DNA of 64,000 nucleotides from Corynebacterium aurimucosum ATCC 700975 (GTDB lineage Bacteria; Actinomycetota; Actinomycetes; Mycobacteriales; Mycobacteriaceae), in contig NZ_VDTC01000006.1 of the NCBI RefSeq assembly GCF_007672725.1, positions 108,916 through 172,915 of the forward strand. Direction: 5' to 3'. The notes below the pieces were generated by a model. That model was given only the letters and a program-made list of their open reading frames with translations, made no database searches and was not told where the DNA came from. Positions 41,537-52,408 of this stretch are shown here, piece after piece (within the stretch, counting starts at the first letter, position 1; every line of letters starts with the position of its first letter). A program made the position numbers and the translations under genes.

Positions 41537-41572
41537 AAGGAGGAGGCGCGCGGAACAGCTCGCCTCCTCCTT
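41537..41572 (-). terminator. Stem-loop downstream of leuA
   Basis: A perfect 12-base inverted repeat (AAGGAGGAGGCG at 41537-41548, CGCCTCCTCCTT at 41561-41572) lies 27 bases after the leuA stop. There is no T-run, so it is either a weak intrinsic terminator or an mRNA-stabilising hairpin. Confidence 0.55.
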
Positions 41573-41598
41573 GTGTCGCCCTGTGCCGTGGCGGCGGA

Positions 41599-43583
<1,985 letters not shown>

Positions 43584-43599
<16 letters not shown>

Positions 43600-43631
43600 C
43601 TACTAAGGAGGAGAGTGTGCCGCAAAGTCAT
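43584..43631 (-). CDS. leuL: leuA leader peptide
   Basis: A 15-residue reading frame, MTLRHTLLLSSRGGF, with four leucine codons: one TTG near the start, then CTC-CTC-CTT in a row. It ends inside the first arm of the attenuator and lies about 170 bases before leuA. The -10 box TAGAAT is 24 bases before its ATG. Leader peptides of this kind sense leucyl-tRNA supply. No strong ribosome site is visible. Confidence 0.7.
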
Positions 43632-43655
43632 GTGAGCCACAATACAGCTTTTCTC

Positions 43656-43661
43656 ATTCTA
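43656..43661 (-). promoter_or_regulatory. -10 box of the leuL-leuA transcript
   Basis: TAGAAT on the minus strand, 24 bases before the leuL ATG; it would start transcription near 43649. No good -35 box is seen. Confidence 0.4.
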
Positions 43662-43703
43662 TGGCAACTGATTCCACATATTGGGATGGGTGATGTGGGT
43701 GGC

Positions 43704-43709
43704 TAGGAT
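43704..43709 (+). promoter_or_regulatory. -10 box of the PIG-V-like gene
   Basis: TAGGAT ends eight bases before the GTG start at 43718. This predicts a leaderless message, as there is no ribosome site. Confidence 0.45.
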
Positions 43710-43717
43710 GTTGTGGC

Positions 43718-44911
43718 GTGCATGAAGAAAACTCCACGAAGATTATTCAGGATCCGGGGGAAGAGCCCACGGCGGATAGCGGGCGCGCGGCAGACGCCTC
43801 CCCTGCTGGCACGCAGGGGGCGCTGTCACTGGTGCCGCTTGCCACGTTGGTCGCGGTTGTTGGAACCGCGGTGCGCATTGCCGTTCTGAACGTCATCGCC
43901 GCCGTCAATGACCAGGAGCTGTGGGATCGGCTCACGTCGTGGGATTCCAAGTACTACCTGGAAATTGCTCGAGTGGGATATTTTGACGCGGATACCCACA
44001 CTGATGGCCCAGTCTATGAGACGACAATGGCCTTCTTCCCGGGCTTTCCCATGCTGTTGCGGGTCCTGGGATGGACCGGGATCAGCCTCGAAGTAGCCGC
44101 GCTCATCGTTAACACCCTCCTCACCGTGGCCATGGCTGCCGGCGTTATGGTCTTGGCGCAGCGCTTGGGGGCGGGGCGCCGTGGGCAATGCGCCGCTGCC
44201 ATCGTGGTGAGCAGCGCTCCGATGTCCATCGTGTTCTCGATGCCTTATACCGAAGCTCTCTTCGGGGCCCTCCTGGTGTGGGGACTCGTCGCGCTGGATG
44301 ATCGCGCCTGGTGGCGCGCGGCGGCGTTCGGCTTTGCCTTATCGTTTGTGCGGCTGACCTCCGTGGACTTCCTTGCTGTCTTTGCCTTGTGGGTGCTCAT
44401 CTATGGGCGGCGCTCGTGGCAGGCCTGGCTCAGCCTCATCGTGGCAGCGCTTCCGCTGCCAGCGTATTTATTGTGGACGCAGCGCTACCTCGCAGAGGCC
44501 GGCGGCTACTTTGGCATCCAGACCGAGCACTGGCATTCCACCTTCGACTGGGGTGCTGCCACCGTACGGTTCGTGTGGGAAGTTCTGACGGAGAAGAACG
44601 ATGTGGGCTACCTGCTTAGCGTTCTGGTGATCCTGGGCGTCCCCGTGCTGCTGGTGGCGGCGTGGGGAAGGCTGAATCCGGTGGCGTGGTGGTTTAGCGC
44701 CGCGTTGTGTGCGAATGTGCTGCTTTCCGACGGCATCATGCACTCGCGCCCGCGTCTTCTCCTGCCCGCGATTATCTTGGCGCTTCCGTGGGCCGTGCGC
44801 GCGGCAGAGGCGCTGCGACCCCGCGAGCTCTGGCTCGCGTGTAGCGCCTGGGTCCTGTGGTCGGCGTGGTTCTCCGCTTATATGCTGGTGGTCTTTGAAT
44901 GGGCCATCTAG
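43718..44911 (+). CDS. PIG-V-like membrane mannosyltransferase
   Basis: A 397-residue protein with about nine membrane helices. The phrase WDSKYYLEIARVGY followed by AFFPGFPMLLRVLG is the signature of the PIG-V / GPI mannosyltransferase 2 family (GT-C fold), with the catalytic-type Asp in the first loop. In actinobacteria such proteins transfer mannose from polyprenyl-phosphate mannose to lipoglycans or proteins outside the membrane. The exact acceptor is unknown. The first 35 residues are hydrophilic. It is read divergently from leuA and convergently with the DMT-type gene. Confidence 0.8.
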   Translation: MHEENSTKIIQDPGEEPTADSGRAADASPAGTQGALSLVPLATLVAVVGTAVRIAVLNVIAAVNDQELWDRLTSWDSKYYLEIARVGYFDADTHTDGPVYETTMAFFPGFPMLLRVLGWTGISLEVAALIVNTLLTVAMAAGVMVLAQRLGAGRRGQCAAAIVVSSAPMSIVFSMPYTEALFGALLVWGLVALDDRAWWRAAAFGFALSFVRLTSVDFLAVFALWVLIYGRRSWQAWLSLIVAALPLPAYLLWTQRYLAEAGGYFGIQTEHWHSTFDWGAATVRFVWEVLTEKNDVGYLLSVLVILGVPVLLVAAWGRLNPVAWWFSAALCANVLLSDGIMHSRPRLLLPAIILALPWAVRAAEALRPRELWLACSAWVLWSAWFSAYMLVVFEWAI

Positions 44912-44925
44912 CACGGAAGCTAGTC

Positions 44926-45798
44926 CTAGCGCGGGCTTTGCTCCGCGCGCTGGGCGCTTCCCGGGTTGACCGGCACGCGGGACAAAACGATCGTGGCGAG
45001 GATCATGACGATGAGCGAAACCCCCATCACGTACCAACCCGCAACGCTATTGACCTGGAATTTTTCGCCCAAGACCCAGTAGCCCAAACCGAAGGCCACG
45101 ATGGGCTCCATGATGGTCATCGCAGGCAGAGAGTGCGCAAGGGCGCCAGCGTGGAAGGAATACTGCTGGATCACCGTTCCGGCAGCCGCCAGCCCAATGA
45201 GCACGTACAGCTCCCAGCTGGCCAGCAAGGCTGCGATGCCTTCGTGGGAGAGGACGTCCACCACTGCCTTGGCTACGAGCGCCACGTAGCCATACAGGAT
45301 GCCGCACGCGCTCCCGAGCGCTAGGGCGGACTCCTCCGGCCGGTTATAGGCCGCCACGAACAGAGCGGTGAGGGCAAGCGCGCCGAGGGCGAAGGCGGGC
45401 CACCATTGGGACCAGGTGGGCGTCGTCAAGCCTGCGGTGGGGCGCCCATAGACCACCATGATGCTCACCGCGATGGTCAGCGTGAGGCACCAGAACACCT
45501 CCCGTGCCGGCATCGGCCGCCGGGAATACCAGGCGGCGAGCGGCAGCGTGAACATGAGGGACAGGATGAGGATTGGCTGCACGATGAGCAGCGTGCCGAA
45601 GTGGAGAGCGACGAGCTGTAGCGCGTAGGCAATAACGGCGGCGCTGGTCCCCACCCACCACAAGGGAGTCCGAATAGCGGTGCGCATGACGCTCCTGGAG
45701 CTAGCGTCCAACACGATGCGGTGGCGTATGACTGTGCCCCAGGCCACGACTAGCGCGGAGGCCAGTGCAAAAGTAATGGCAACCAGGTTTGAAAGCAT
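44926..45798 (-). CDS. DMT-superfamily (EamA-like) membrane protein
   Basis: A 290-residue protein with nine or ten membrane helices arranged as two similar halves, as in drug/metabolite transporters. The second half ends with LPAMTIMEPIVAFGLGYWVLGEKF, the best-conserved part of the family (a Pro-x-x-x-x-Leu-Gly-x-x-x-x-x-Glu pattern). The substrate is unknown. The ATG at 45798 is preferred over an upstream extension because of AGGTAGGG before it and the hydrophobic start. It is divergent from lysC. Confidence 0.75.
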   Translation of the reverse strand: MLSNLVAITFALASALVVAWGTVIRHRIVLDASSRSVMRTAIRTPLWWVGTSAAVIAYALQLVALHFGTLLIVQPILILSLMFTLPLAAWYSRRPMPAREVFWCLTLTIAVSIMVVYGRPTAGLTTPTWSQWWPAFALGALALTALFVAAYNRPEESALALGSACGILYGYVALVAKAVVDVLSHEGIAALLASWELYVLIGLAAAGTVIQQYSFHAGALAHSLPAMTIMEPIVAFGLGYWVLGEKFQVNSVAGWYVMGVSLIVMILATIVLSRVPVNPGSAQRAEQSPR

Positions 45799-45812
45799 CG
45801 TTTCTACCCTAC

Positions 45813-45829
45813 CTGGAATTAATATCCAG
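45813..45829. promoter_or_regulatory. Near-palindrome between the DMT gene and lysC
   Basis: CTGGAATTAATATCCAG is palindromic apart from one internal mismatched pair and lies 15 bases upstream of the DMT start codon, 115 bases from lysC. It may be an operator for a dimeric regulator. Confidence 0.35.
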
Positions 45830-45944
45830 CACGTGTTTCGATGGGAACCAAAGGGCGGTAGTCTAAAGGAGTTGACTGCCGGTCTATAGGTATTGGGCGG
45901 TGAACAGGTAATGGCCCTCACAAACAGGAAAGGTGGGACCGTCA

Positions 45945-47210
45945 GTGGCCCTAGTCGTACAGAAATACGGGGGATCCTCCCTCGAAAGCGCAGAGCGCAT
46001 TCGCGCGGTGGCGGAGCGCATTGTGGCGACGAAGAAGCAGGGCAACGACGTCGTTGTTGTGTGCTCCGCCATGGGAGATACCACCGATAACCTGCTTGAT
46101 CTTGCAGCGCAGGTCAACCCCGTCCCGCCGCAGCGTGAGATGGACATGCTGTTGACCGCCGGCGAGCGCATCTCCAACGCACTCGTTGCCATGGCCGTGG
46201 AGTCCCTTGGTGCCAAGGCTCAGTCCTTCACTGGTTCCCAGGCCGGCGTGCTCACCACCGAGCGCCACGGAAACGCCCGCATCGTCGACGTCACCCCGGG
46301 CCGTCTAACCGAAGCCTTGGAGAAAGGCCGGATCTGCATCGTTGCGGGTTTCCAGGGCGTGAACAAGGAATCGCGTGATGTGACCACCCTCGGCCGCGGC
46401 GGCTCGGACACCACCGCGGTGGCGCTGGCGGCAGCGCTCAAGGCCGATGTGTGTGAGATTTACTCCGATGTCGACGGCGTTTATACCGCCGACCCACGCA
46501 TCGTCCACAACGCCCAGAAACTCGACCAGCTGTCCTTCGAGGAGATGCTGGAGATGGCAGCTGTGGGCTCCAAGATTCTGGTCCTGCGCAGTGTCGAGTA
46601 CGCCCGCGCGTTCAACGTTCCCCTTCGAGTCCGCTCATCTTATTCAAACGACCCCGGCACGCTCATCGCCGGTTCAATGGAGGATATCCCCGTGGAAGAA
46701 GCAGTACTTACTGGTATCGCAACCGACCGTTCCGAGGCTAAGGTCACCGTCCTGGGCATACCGGACCGCCCGGGTGAGGCGGCCAAGTTGTTCCGCGCCA
46801 TCGCGGACGCCGAGATCAACATCGACATGGTCCTGCAAAACGTCTCCTCGCTGGACTCCGGTACCACCGACATCACCTTCACCTGCCCGCGCGCGGATGG
46901 CCCAAATGCCATGGAGATCCTGGCCAAGCTCAAGGATGAGGGGCACTGGACCAACGTGCTTTACGACGACCAGGTGGGCAAGGTCTCCCTCGTCGGTGCC
47001 GGCATGAAGTCCCACCCGGGCGTTACCGCAGATTTCACGGAGGCATTGCGTGACGCCGGGGTCAACATGGAGCTCATTTCAACCTCCGAAATCCGAATTT
47101 CCGTGCTTACCCGCGAGGCCGATCTGGAGAAGGCCGCCGTGGCCCTGCACGATAAGTTCCAGCTGGGTGGCGAGGAAGAGGCCACCGTTTATGCTGGTAC
47201 CGGACGCTAA
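45945..47210 (+). CDS. lysC: Aspartokinase, feedback-sensitive type
   Basis: A 421-residue aspartate kinase, the first step of lysine, threonine and methionine synthesis. It opens with [19 protein letters not shown], as in C. glutamicum LysC with its GTG start; a GTG four codons earlier is less likely. The kinase domain covers 1-240 and two ACT domains follow. The residues known to set lysine/threonine inhibition in C. glutamicum are wild type here: S301 in NVSS and T311 in TTDIT, so the enzyme should be feedback-inhibited. asd follows after 19 bases, forming the lysC-asd operon. An internal start for a separate regulatory chain could be the ATG at 46677, but no ribosome site is evident. Confidence 0.96.
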   Translation: MALVVQKYGGSSLESAERIRAVAERIVATKKQGNDVVVVCSAMGDTTDNLLDLAAQVNPVPPQREMDMLLTAGERISNALVAMAVESLGAKAQSFTGSQAGVLTTERHGNARIVDVTPGRLTEALEKGRICIVAGFQGVNKESRDVTTLGRGGSDTTAVALAAALKADVCEIYSDVDGVYTADPRIVHNAQKLDQLSFEEMLEMAAVGSKILVLRSVEYARAFNVPLRVRSSYSNDPGTLIAGSMEDIPVEEAVLTGIATDRSEAKVTVLGIPDRPGEAAKLFRAIADAEINIDMVLQNVSSLDSGTTDITFTCPRADGPNAMEILAKLKDEGHWTNVLYDDQVGKVSLVGAGMKSHPGVTADFTEALRDAGVNMELISTSEIRISVLTREADLEKAAVALHDKFQLGGEEEATVYAGTGR

Positions 47211-47217
47211 AAATTAA

Positions 47218-48267
<1,050 letters not shown>

Positions 48268-48302
48268 CGTGTGGCGCACGACAGCGCCGCACTGTTCTCC
48301 TC

Positions 48303-48353
48303 AATAAAAGAAGTCCGCCGCCAGAGTGAATTCTGGGGCGGACTTCTTTTATT
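48303..48353. terminator. Bidirectional terminator after asd
   Basis: Arms of 17 bases (48303-48319 and 48337-48353) are perfectly complementary, with a further CCAGA/TCTGG pairing inside. They give A-runs before and T-runs after the stem on both strands. It serves asd on the plus strand and the YkvI-like gene on the minus strand. Confidence 0.9.
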
Positions 48354-48360
48354 CGCTTTT

Positions 48361-48392
48361 ATGTATAGCGGGACGCGCCGCCCGCTATACAT
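48361..48392. repeat. Perfect 12-base inverted repeat
   Basis: ATGTATAGCGGG (48361-48372) and CCCGCTATACAT (48381-48392) flank eight bases. It sits between the terminator and the end of the YkvI-like gene, so a second terminator seems unnecessary; it could be a protein site or an RNA 3' hairpin. Confidence 0.5.
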
Positions 48393-48402
48393 GCGGGAAA
48401 CG

Positions 48403-49725
48403 CTAGTCCTTCGGGACCTCGGGCTTGGTGTGCTCCACGAAGGTCACGGAGGGGTCTGGATCTTCGCGGTCGTATTCAATCTCATCGTCGGCTTCGAGTT
48501 CCTCGTGGATTTCCTCGGCGACGACTTCGACGAACTCCTCCGTTTCCATGTTGGAGGCAGCGGCAAGCTTACGCAGCTCGCGCTCGTTCTTCTTGGTGAA
48601 GTGCTCGCGCGGGTCGAGGCGGCGCTTGACCAAGGTGCGGGCGCGCACGCGGCGGTCAGACTCGGAGGTGATCTTGTCACGCTGGGTAATCCAGCTGATG
48701 ACCATGACTGCAATCATGAGCAGGCCAATCCAACCCAGGATCGGGTAAACGCTGGATACTAGCTGCTTGAAGCCAATGAAGGAGAGGATGAAGCCCACGA
48801 CACAGGCGCCCGCGTAGACGGGGTAGAAGAGCTTAGGCTTCTTGCGGGTCAAGCGCTTGCCCATGGCATAGAACATGCCGATGGCGGTGTTGAAGACCAT
48901 GCCGTAGATGATGAAGGTCATGAAGTAAGCCAAGGCCGGGTTTACGTTATGGATTAGCGAGAGCACCGGCAGGTCCTGCTCGTGCACATCCGGCGCCACC
49001 ATGTAGAGGGACACTACGAGGAGAGCGAGCAGGAGCAGGTAGAAGAAGCCACCGATGAGGCCGCCGACACCGACGGCGCGGTTATCCAGGATGTTGCCGC
49101 CGATGACGATGGACATCGAGACCGCGCACATGACGTTGAGACCGGTGTAGTTCAGCGCGGCCAGCCACCAGTTGTTGAGGGGACTTTCCACGTGGGTGAC
49201 GGCATAATCATTGGCGCTCGACCAGTCGACGTCGGTCACGATGATGGTGTAACCGGTGGCCAGAACCACGAAGATGATGATGAAGGGCGTAATCGCGCCG
49301 ATGACGTTGCTGACCTTATCCACGTCGAGGAGGCCCACCAGGAGCACCAGAACGAGCATAATGGCCCCACCCACCCAGATGGGCACGCCGTCAAACTGCT
49401 GGCTGATGGTCGAGCCACCACCGGCGAACATGACGAAGCCGATGGAGAACAACGTGGCTAGGGTGCCCCAGTCCAGCACTCGGGAGACGATGGGGCCACT
49501 AATCTTGTCGTAGACGGCCGTGTGCTCGTTCGCTTGGAAGTAGGAGCCGAGCTGCAAAATGGCAACACCAGTAATGATCATGAGGGCGGAGGCGAGGAGT
49601 ACACCCCACAGTCCCATGTTTCCGAAAGCCACGAAGTACTGGATTGCTTCCTGACCGGAGGCAAAGCCGGCGCCGACGACGACACCAATGAAGGCCATGG
49701 AAATGGCCACTGCGCGTTTCCACAT
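48403..49725 (-). CDS. YkvI-family membrane transporter
   Basis: A 440-residue protein with about ten membrane helices. The first helix reads SMAFIGVVVGAGFASGQEA, the strong signature of the YkvI family (LeuT-like fold; solute:cation symporter-like). A 95-residue acidic C-terminal tail is cytoplasmic (EEFVEVVAEEIHEELEADDE). The substrate is unknown. The ATG at 49725 gives the short MWKRAVAIS start; an extension of 16 codons is possible. It ends 50 bases from the terminator shared with asd. Confidence 0.8.
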   Translation of the reverse strand: MWKRAVAISMAFIGVVVGAGFASGQEAIQYFVAFGNMGLWGVLLASALMIITGVAILQLGSYFQANEHTAVYDKISGPIVSRVLDWGTLATLFSIGFVMFAGGGSTISQQFDGVPIWVGGAIMLVLVLLVGLLDVDKVSNVIGAITPFIIIFVVLATGYTIIVTDVDWSSANDYAVTHVESPLNNWWLAALNYTGLNVMCAVSMSIVIGGNILDNRAVGVGGLIGGFFYLLLLALLVVSLYMVAPDVHEQDLPVLSLIHNVNPALAYFMTFIIYGMVFNTAIGMFYAMGKRLTRKKPKLFYPVYAGACVVGFILSFIGFKQLVSSVYPILGWIGLLMIAVMVISWITQRDKITSESDRRVRARTLVKRRLDPREHFTKKNERELRKLAAASNMETEEFVEVVAEEIHEELEADDEIEYDREDPDPSVTFVEHTKPEVPKD

Positions 49726-50002
49726 AAGGTAAAGAGGTCTCTCAATCTCACACGCGCCGGGGAATGTCATCACAACCCAAGGTGTGGTGCGGGCAATCGG
49801 GAAAGCCTCGCGGGCCCGGTTCGACTATCGATTTATCACGTGTGCCTCGAAAAAGATTAGGTGTGGTCGATAGGTATTTTCCAGCTGACACTACGATTTC
49901 TCGCTGAGCTGGCACCGGACGGGCCGCCAGGACCTGTCAGTTGCCGCACGTCTGCGCAGGTGCTGTGACTCCCGACGCCCATTTATAACGGCTCGATAAC
50001 GA

Positions 50003-50551
50003 TTATCCGCGCTGGTCGATGAGGTCCTTGCGGGCGCGGGCGACGCGGGAGCGAATTGTGCCCACGCGAACCCCGGCGATTTTCGCGGCCTCCTCATAGG
50101 TGTAGCCCAAGACTTGGGTCAGGATGAGGGCTTCGCGGCGGTCTTCTGGGAGGGCGTCGATAAGCGCGCGGGCGTCGATCCACTCGCTCCACGTGCCCGA
50201 GCTCTCCGGGGTCGCGGCAAGGGCGGCGGCGTCCTCATACTCGGTGGCGGACTTGCGCGGGCGGGCCATGTCGTGGCGGATGTTGTCCACCCACACGCGG
50301 CGAGCGAGGGAGAGCAGCCACGTGCGTGCTGAAGAACGGGCGGCAAAGCGGGGGAGCGCGCCGATGACGCGCAAGTAGGTTTCTTGGGTGAGGTCGTCCG
50401 CGATATCTGGGCCGCCGAGGTGGGCGAGCAGGCGCCAGACATCATCTTGGGTGGACTTGATGAACTCCGTGAGGGCTGCGCGGTCGCCGCGGCCCGCCTT
50501 GAGGGCGAGATCGGTGACGCGCGCATCGTCGCGCTCGGAGTGTCGTTTCAC
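50003..50551 (-). CDS. sigC: ECF sigma factor SigC
   Basis: A 182-residue extracytoplasmic-function sigma factor. Region 2 contains DDLTQETYLRVIGALPRFA and region 4 has the HTH YEEAAKIAGVRVGTIRSRVARAR. Position and sequence start (MKRHSERDDARVTDLAL) match SigC of C. glutamicum, which is tied to respiratory-chain stress, and katA is its divergent neighbour there too. No anti-sigma gene is adjacent. The GTG start directly follows GGGAG with no room for a ribosome site, so the message may be leaderless. Confidence 0.9.
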   Translation of the reverse strand: MKRHSERDDARVTDLALKAGRGDRAALTEFIKSTQDDVWRLLAHLGGPDIADDLTQETYLRVIGALPRFAARSSARTWLLSLARRVWVDNIRHDMARPRKSATEYEDAAALAATPESSGTWSEWIDARALIDALPEDRREALILTQVLGYTYEEAAKIAGVRVGTIRSRVARARKDLIDQRG

Positions 50552-50635
50552 CTCCCATAATTTACCAGTCGGGGGCGTGGGCCTCGGGAACCGCTGGGGC
50601 TCCTCTGTGGGCGTCTACGTTTGGGAAAAATTCTG

Positions 50636-50664
50636 TTGCGTAGGTCATTTTTAATGGGTAGGCT
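50636..50664 (+). promoter_or_regulatory. katA promoter
   Basis: -35 box TTGCGT (50636-50641) and -10 box TAGGCT (50659-50664), 17 bases apart. They predict a start near 50671 and a leader of about 57 bases. Confidence 0.6.
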
Positions 50665-50679
50665 ATGAAAGGTCCGAGA

Positions 50680-50704
50680 TTGATAACGAATCACAAATTA
50701 TCAA
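50680..50704 (+). promoter_or_regulatory. Inverted repeat in the katA leader
   Basis: TTGATAA (50680-50686) and TTATCAA (50698-50704) are perfect 7-base arms around 11 bases, 9-33 bases after the predicted transcription start. They could be an operator that blocks transcription (OxyR and other regulators act on corynebacterial katA) or a hairpin before the ribosome site. Confidence 0.45.
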
Positions 50705-50727
50705 CAACTGTAGGAGGCATTAACCCC

Positions 50728-52284
50728 ATGACTAACGCTTCAAACGAGTTCGTTGCAGACAAGGTTCTGGATAAGGGCCAGCGCGCCCCGGGCGGCGAGA
50801 ACACCACCCGCCCTTCCGGTCAGCCCATTGCAACGGAAAACACCAGCATCACTGCTGGTGAAAACGGCCCGGTCGTGCTCAATGACATCCACCTTATTGA
50901 GAAGCTCGCACACTTCAACCGCGAGCGCGTGCCGGAGCGCACCCCGCACGCTAAGGGCCACGGTGCCTTCGGCGAGCTGCACGTTACCGAGGACGTATCC
51001 GCTTACACCAAGGCCAAGCTCTTCCAGAAGGGCACCGTGACCCCGATGATGGGCCGCTTCTCCACCGTCGCCGGCGAGCAGGGCTCCCCGGATACCTGGC
51101 GTGATGTTCACGGCTTCGCGCTGCGTTTCTACACCGAGGACGGCAACTACGACATCGTGGGCAACAACACCCCGGTGTTCTTCCTGCGTGACGGTATTAA
51201 GTTCCCGGACTTTATTCACTCCCAGAAGCGTCTGGGTGCTAACGGCCTGCGTGATGCTGACATGCAGTGGGATTTCTGGACCCGCAACCCGGAGACCACC
51301 CACCAGGTGACCTACCTCATGGGTGACCGCGGTACCCCGAAGACCACCCGTCACCAGAACGGCTACGGCTCCCACACCTTCCAGTGGGTCAACGAGTCCG
51401 GCGATGCCTTCTGGGTGAAGTACCACTTCAAGACCCGCCAGGGCGTGGAGAACTTCACCGACGCCGAGGCGACTGAGATGGCCGGCAAGAACGCGGACTA
51501 CCACCGCGAAGACCTCTACAACGCCATCGAGGAAGGCAACTTCCCGGTCTGGGACGTCAAGGTCCAGATCATGCCGGTGGCAGAGGCCGAGGAATACCGC
51601 TTCAACCCGTTCGACCTCACTAAGACCTGGTCCAAGAAGGACTACCCGCTGGTGGATGTCGGATACTTCGTGCTCAACCGCAACCCGCGTAACTTCTTCG
51701 CGCAGATTGAGCAGGTTGCCCTGGATCCGTCCAACATCGTCCCGGGCATTGGCCTGTCCCCGGACAAGATGCTGCAGGCACGCGTCTTTGCATACGCCGA
51801 CCAGCAGCGCTACCGCATCGGACCGAACTACAAGCAGCTGCCGGTGAACCAGCCGCTCAACCAGGTCAACACCTACGAGCACGAGGGCTCGATGCAGTAC
51901 CTGTTCAACGCCCCGGAGGATCCGGTCTACTCGCCGAACCGCCACGCCAAGGGCGGCGGCTACATGGACGGCGATGAGAACCTGCGCTTCAAGGAGCAGG
52001 AGACCACCACCGCTCCGGACCTCTACGTGAACCCGGATCCGGCCGGCATCGACTTGGTTCGTGCGCCCTACGTCCGCCACGCCGAGGATAATGACACCGT
52101 TCAGGCCACTGACCTGTACGAGAACGTCTACGACGACGGTGCCAAGGAGCGCCTCGCAGACAACATCACCAACGCTATGGCTGGCGTGTCCCCGGAGACC
52201 GAGGAGCGCGTCTACGCCTACTGGGATGCCGTCTCCCCGCAGCTGGGCAAGCGCGTGCGCGAGCTCTTCGCGGAGAAGAAGTAA
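50728..52284 (+). CDS. katA: Catalase, haem type
   Basis: A 518-residue small-subunit monofunctional catalase that converts hydrogen peroxide to water and oxygen. The catalytic His is H74 in RTPHAKGHGAFGE, the Asn lies in VGNNTPVFF (about 147) and the haem-ligand Tyr in RVFAYADQQRYRIG. The ATG at 50728 has an AGGAGG ribosome site; an in-frame upstream extension is not needed. Its own promoter and a leader with an inverted repeat lie upstream. The stop codon falls inside a 26-base palindrome and a terminator follows. Confidence 0.96.
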   Translation: MTNASNEFVADKVLDKGQRAPGGENTTRPSGQPIATENTSITAGENGPVVLNDIHLIEKLAHFNRERVPERTPHAKGHGAFGELHVTEDVSAYTKAKLFQKGTVTPMMGRFSTVAGEQGSPDTWRDVHGFALRFYTEDGNYDIVGNNTPVFFLRDGIKFPDFIHSQKRLGANGLRDADMQWDFWTRNPETTHQVTYLMGDRGTPKTTRHQNGYGSHTFQWVNESGDAFWVKYHFKTRQGVENFTDAEATEMAGKNADYHREDLYNAIEEGNFPVWDVKVQIMPVAEAEEYRFNPFDLTKTWSKKDYPLVDVGYFVLNRNPRNFFAQIEQVALDPSNIVPGIGLSPDKMLQARVFAYADQQRYRIGPNYKQLPVNQPLNQVNTYEHEGSMQYLFNAPEDPVYSPNRHAKGGGYMDGDENLRFKEQETTTAPDLYVNPDPAGIDLVRAPYVRHAEDNDTVQATDLYENVYDDGAKERLADNITNAMAGVSPETEERVYAYWDAVSPQLGKRVRELFAEKK

Positions 52285-52306
52285 TTAACGCATACGCGTT
52301 AATTAC
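52281..52306. repeat. Palindrome overlapping the katA stop codon
   Basis: GTAATTAACGC (52281-52291) and GCGTTAATTAC (52296-52306) are perfect 11-base arms around ATAC. The katA TAA is inside the first arm. It is AT-rich and too weak to be the main terminator. Confidence 0.5.
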
Positions 52307-52317
52307 GTAACCTCAGT

Positions 52318-52360
52318 AGCCCCGCTAGTGACCGAAGAACACGGTACTGGCGGGGCTTTT
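52318..52360 (+). terminator. Terminator of katA
   Basis: AGCCCCGC (52318-52325) pairs with GCGGGGCT (52350-52357); AGT/ACT extends the stem past a mismatch, and TTT follows. It separates katA from the YhgE-like gene. Confidence 0.8.
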
Positions 52361-52408
52361 CCGCGCGCCTGACCGCTTTTTCCCAGCGTGAACGATAGTT
52401 TCTTTTAC

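Noticed and set aside
46677..47210. Separate internal lysC beta-subunit start
   Set aside because: An in-frame ATG exists at a suitable place, but no ribosome site precedes it. It is mentioned only as a possibility under lysC.
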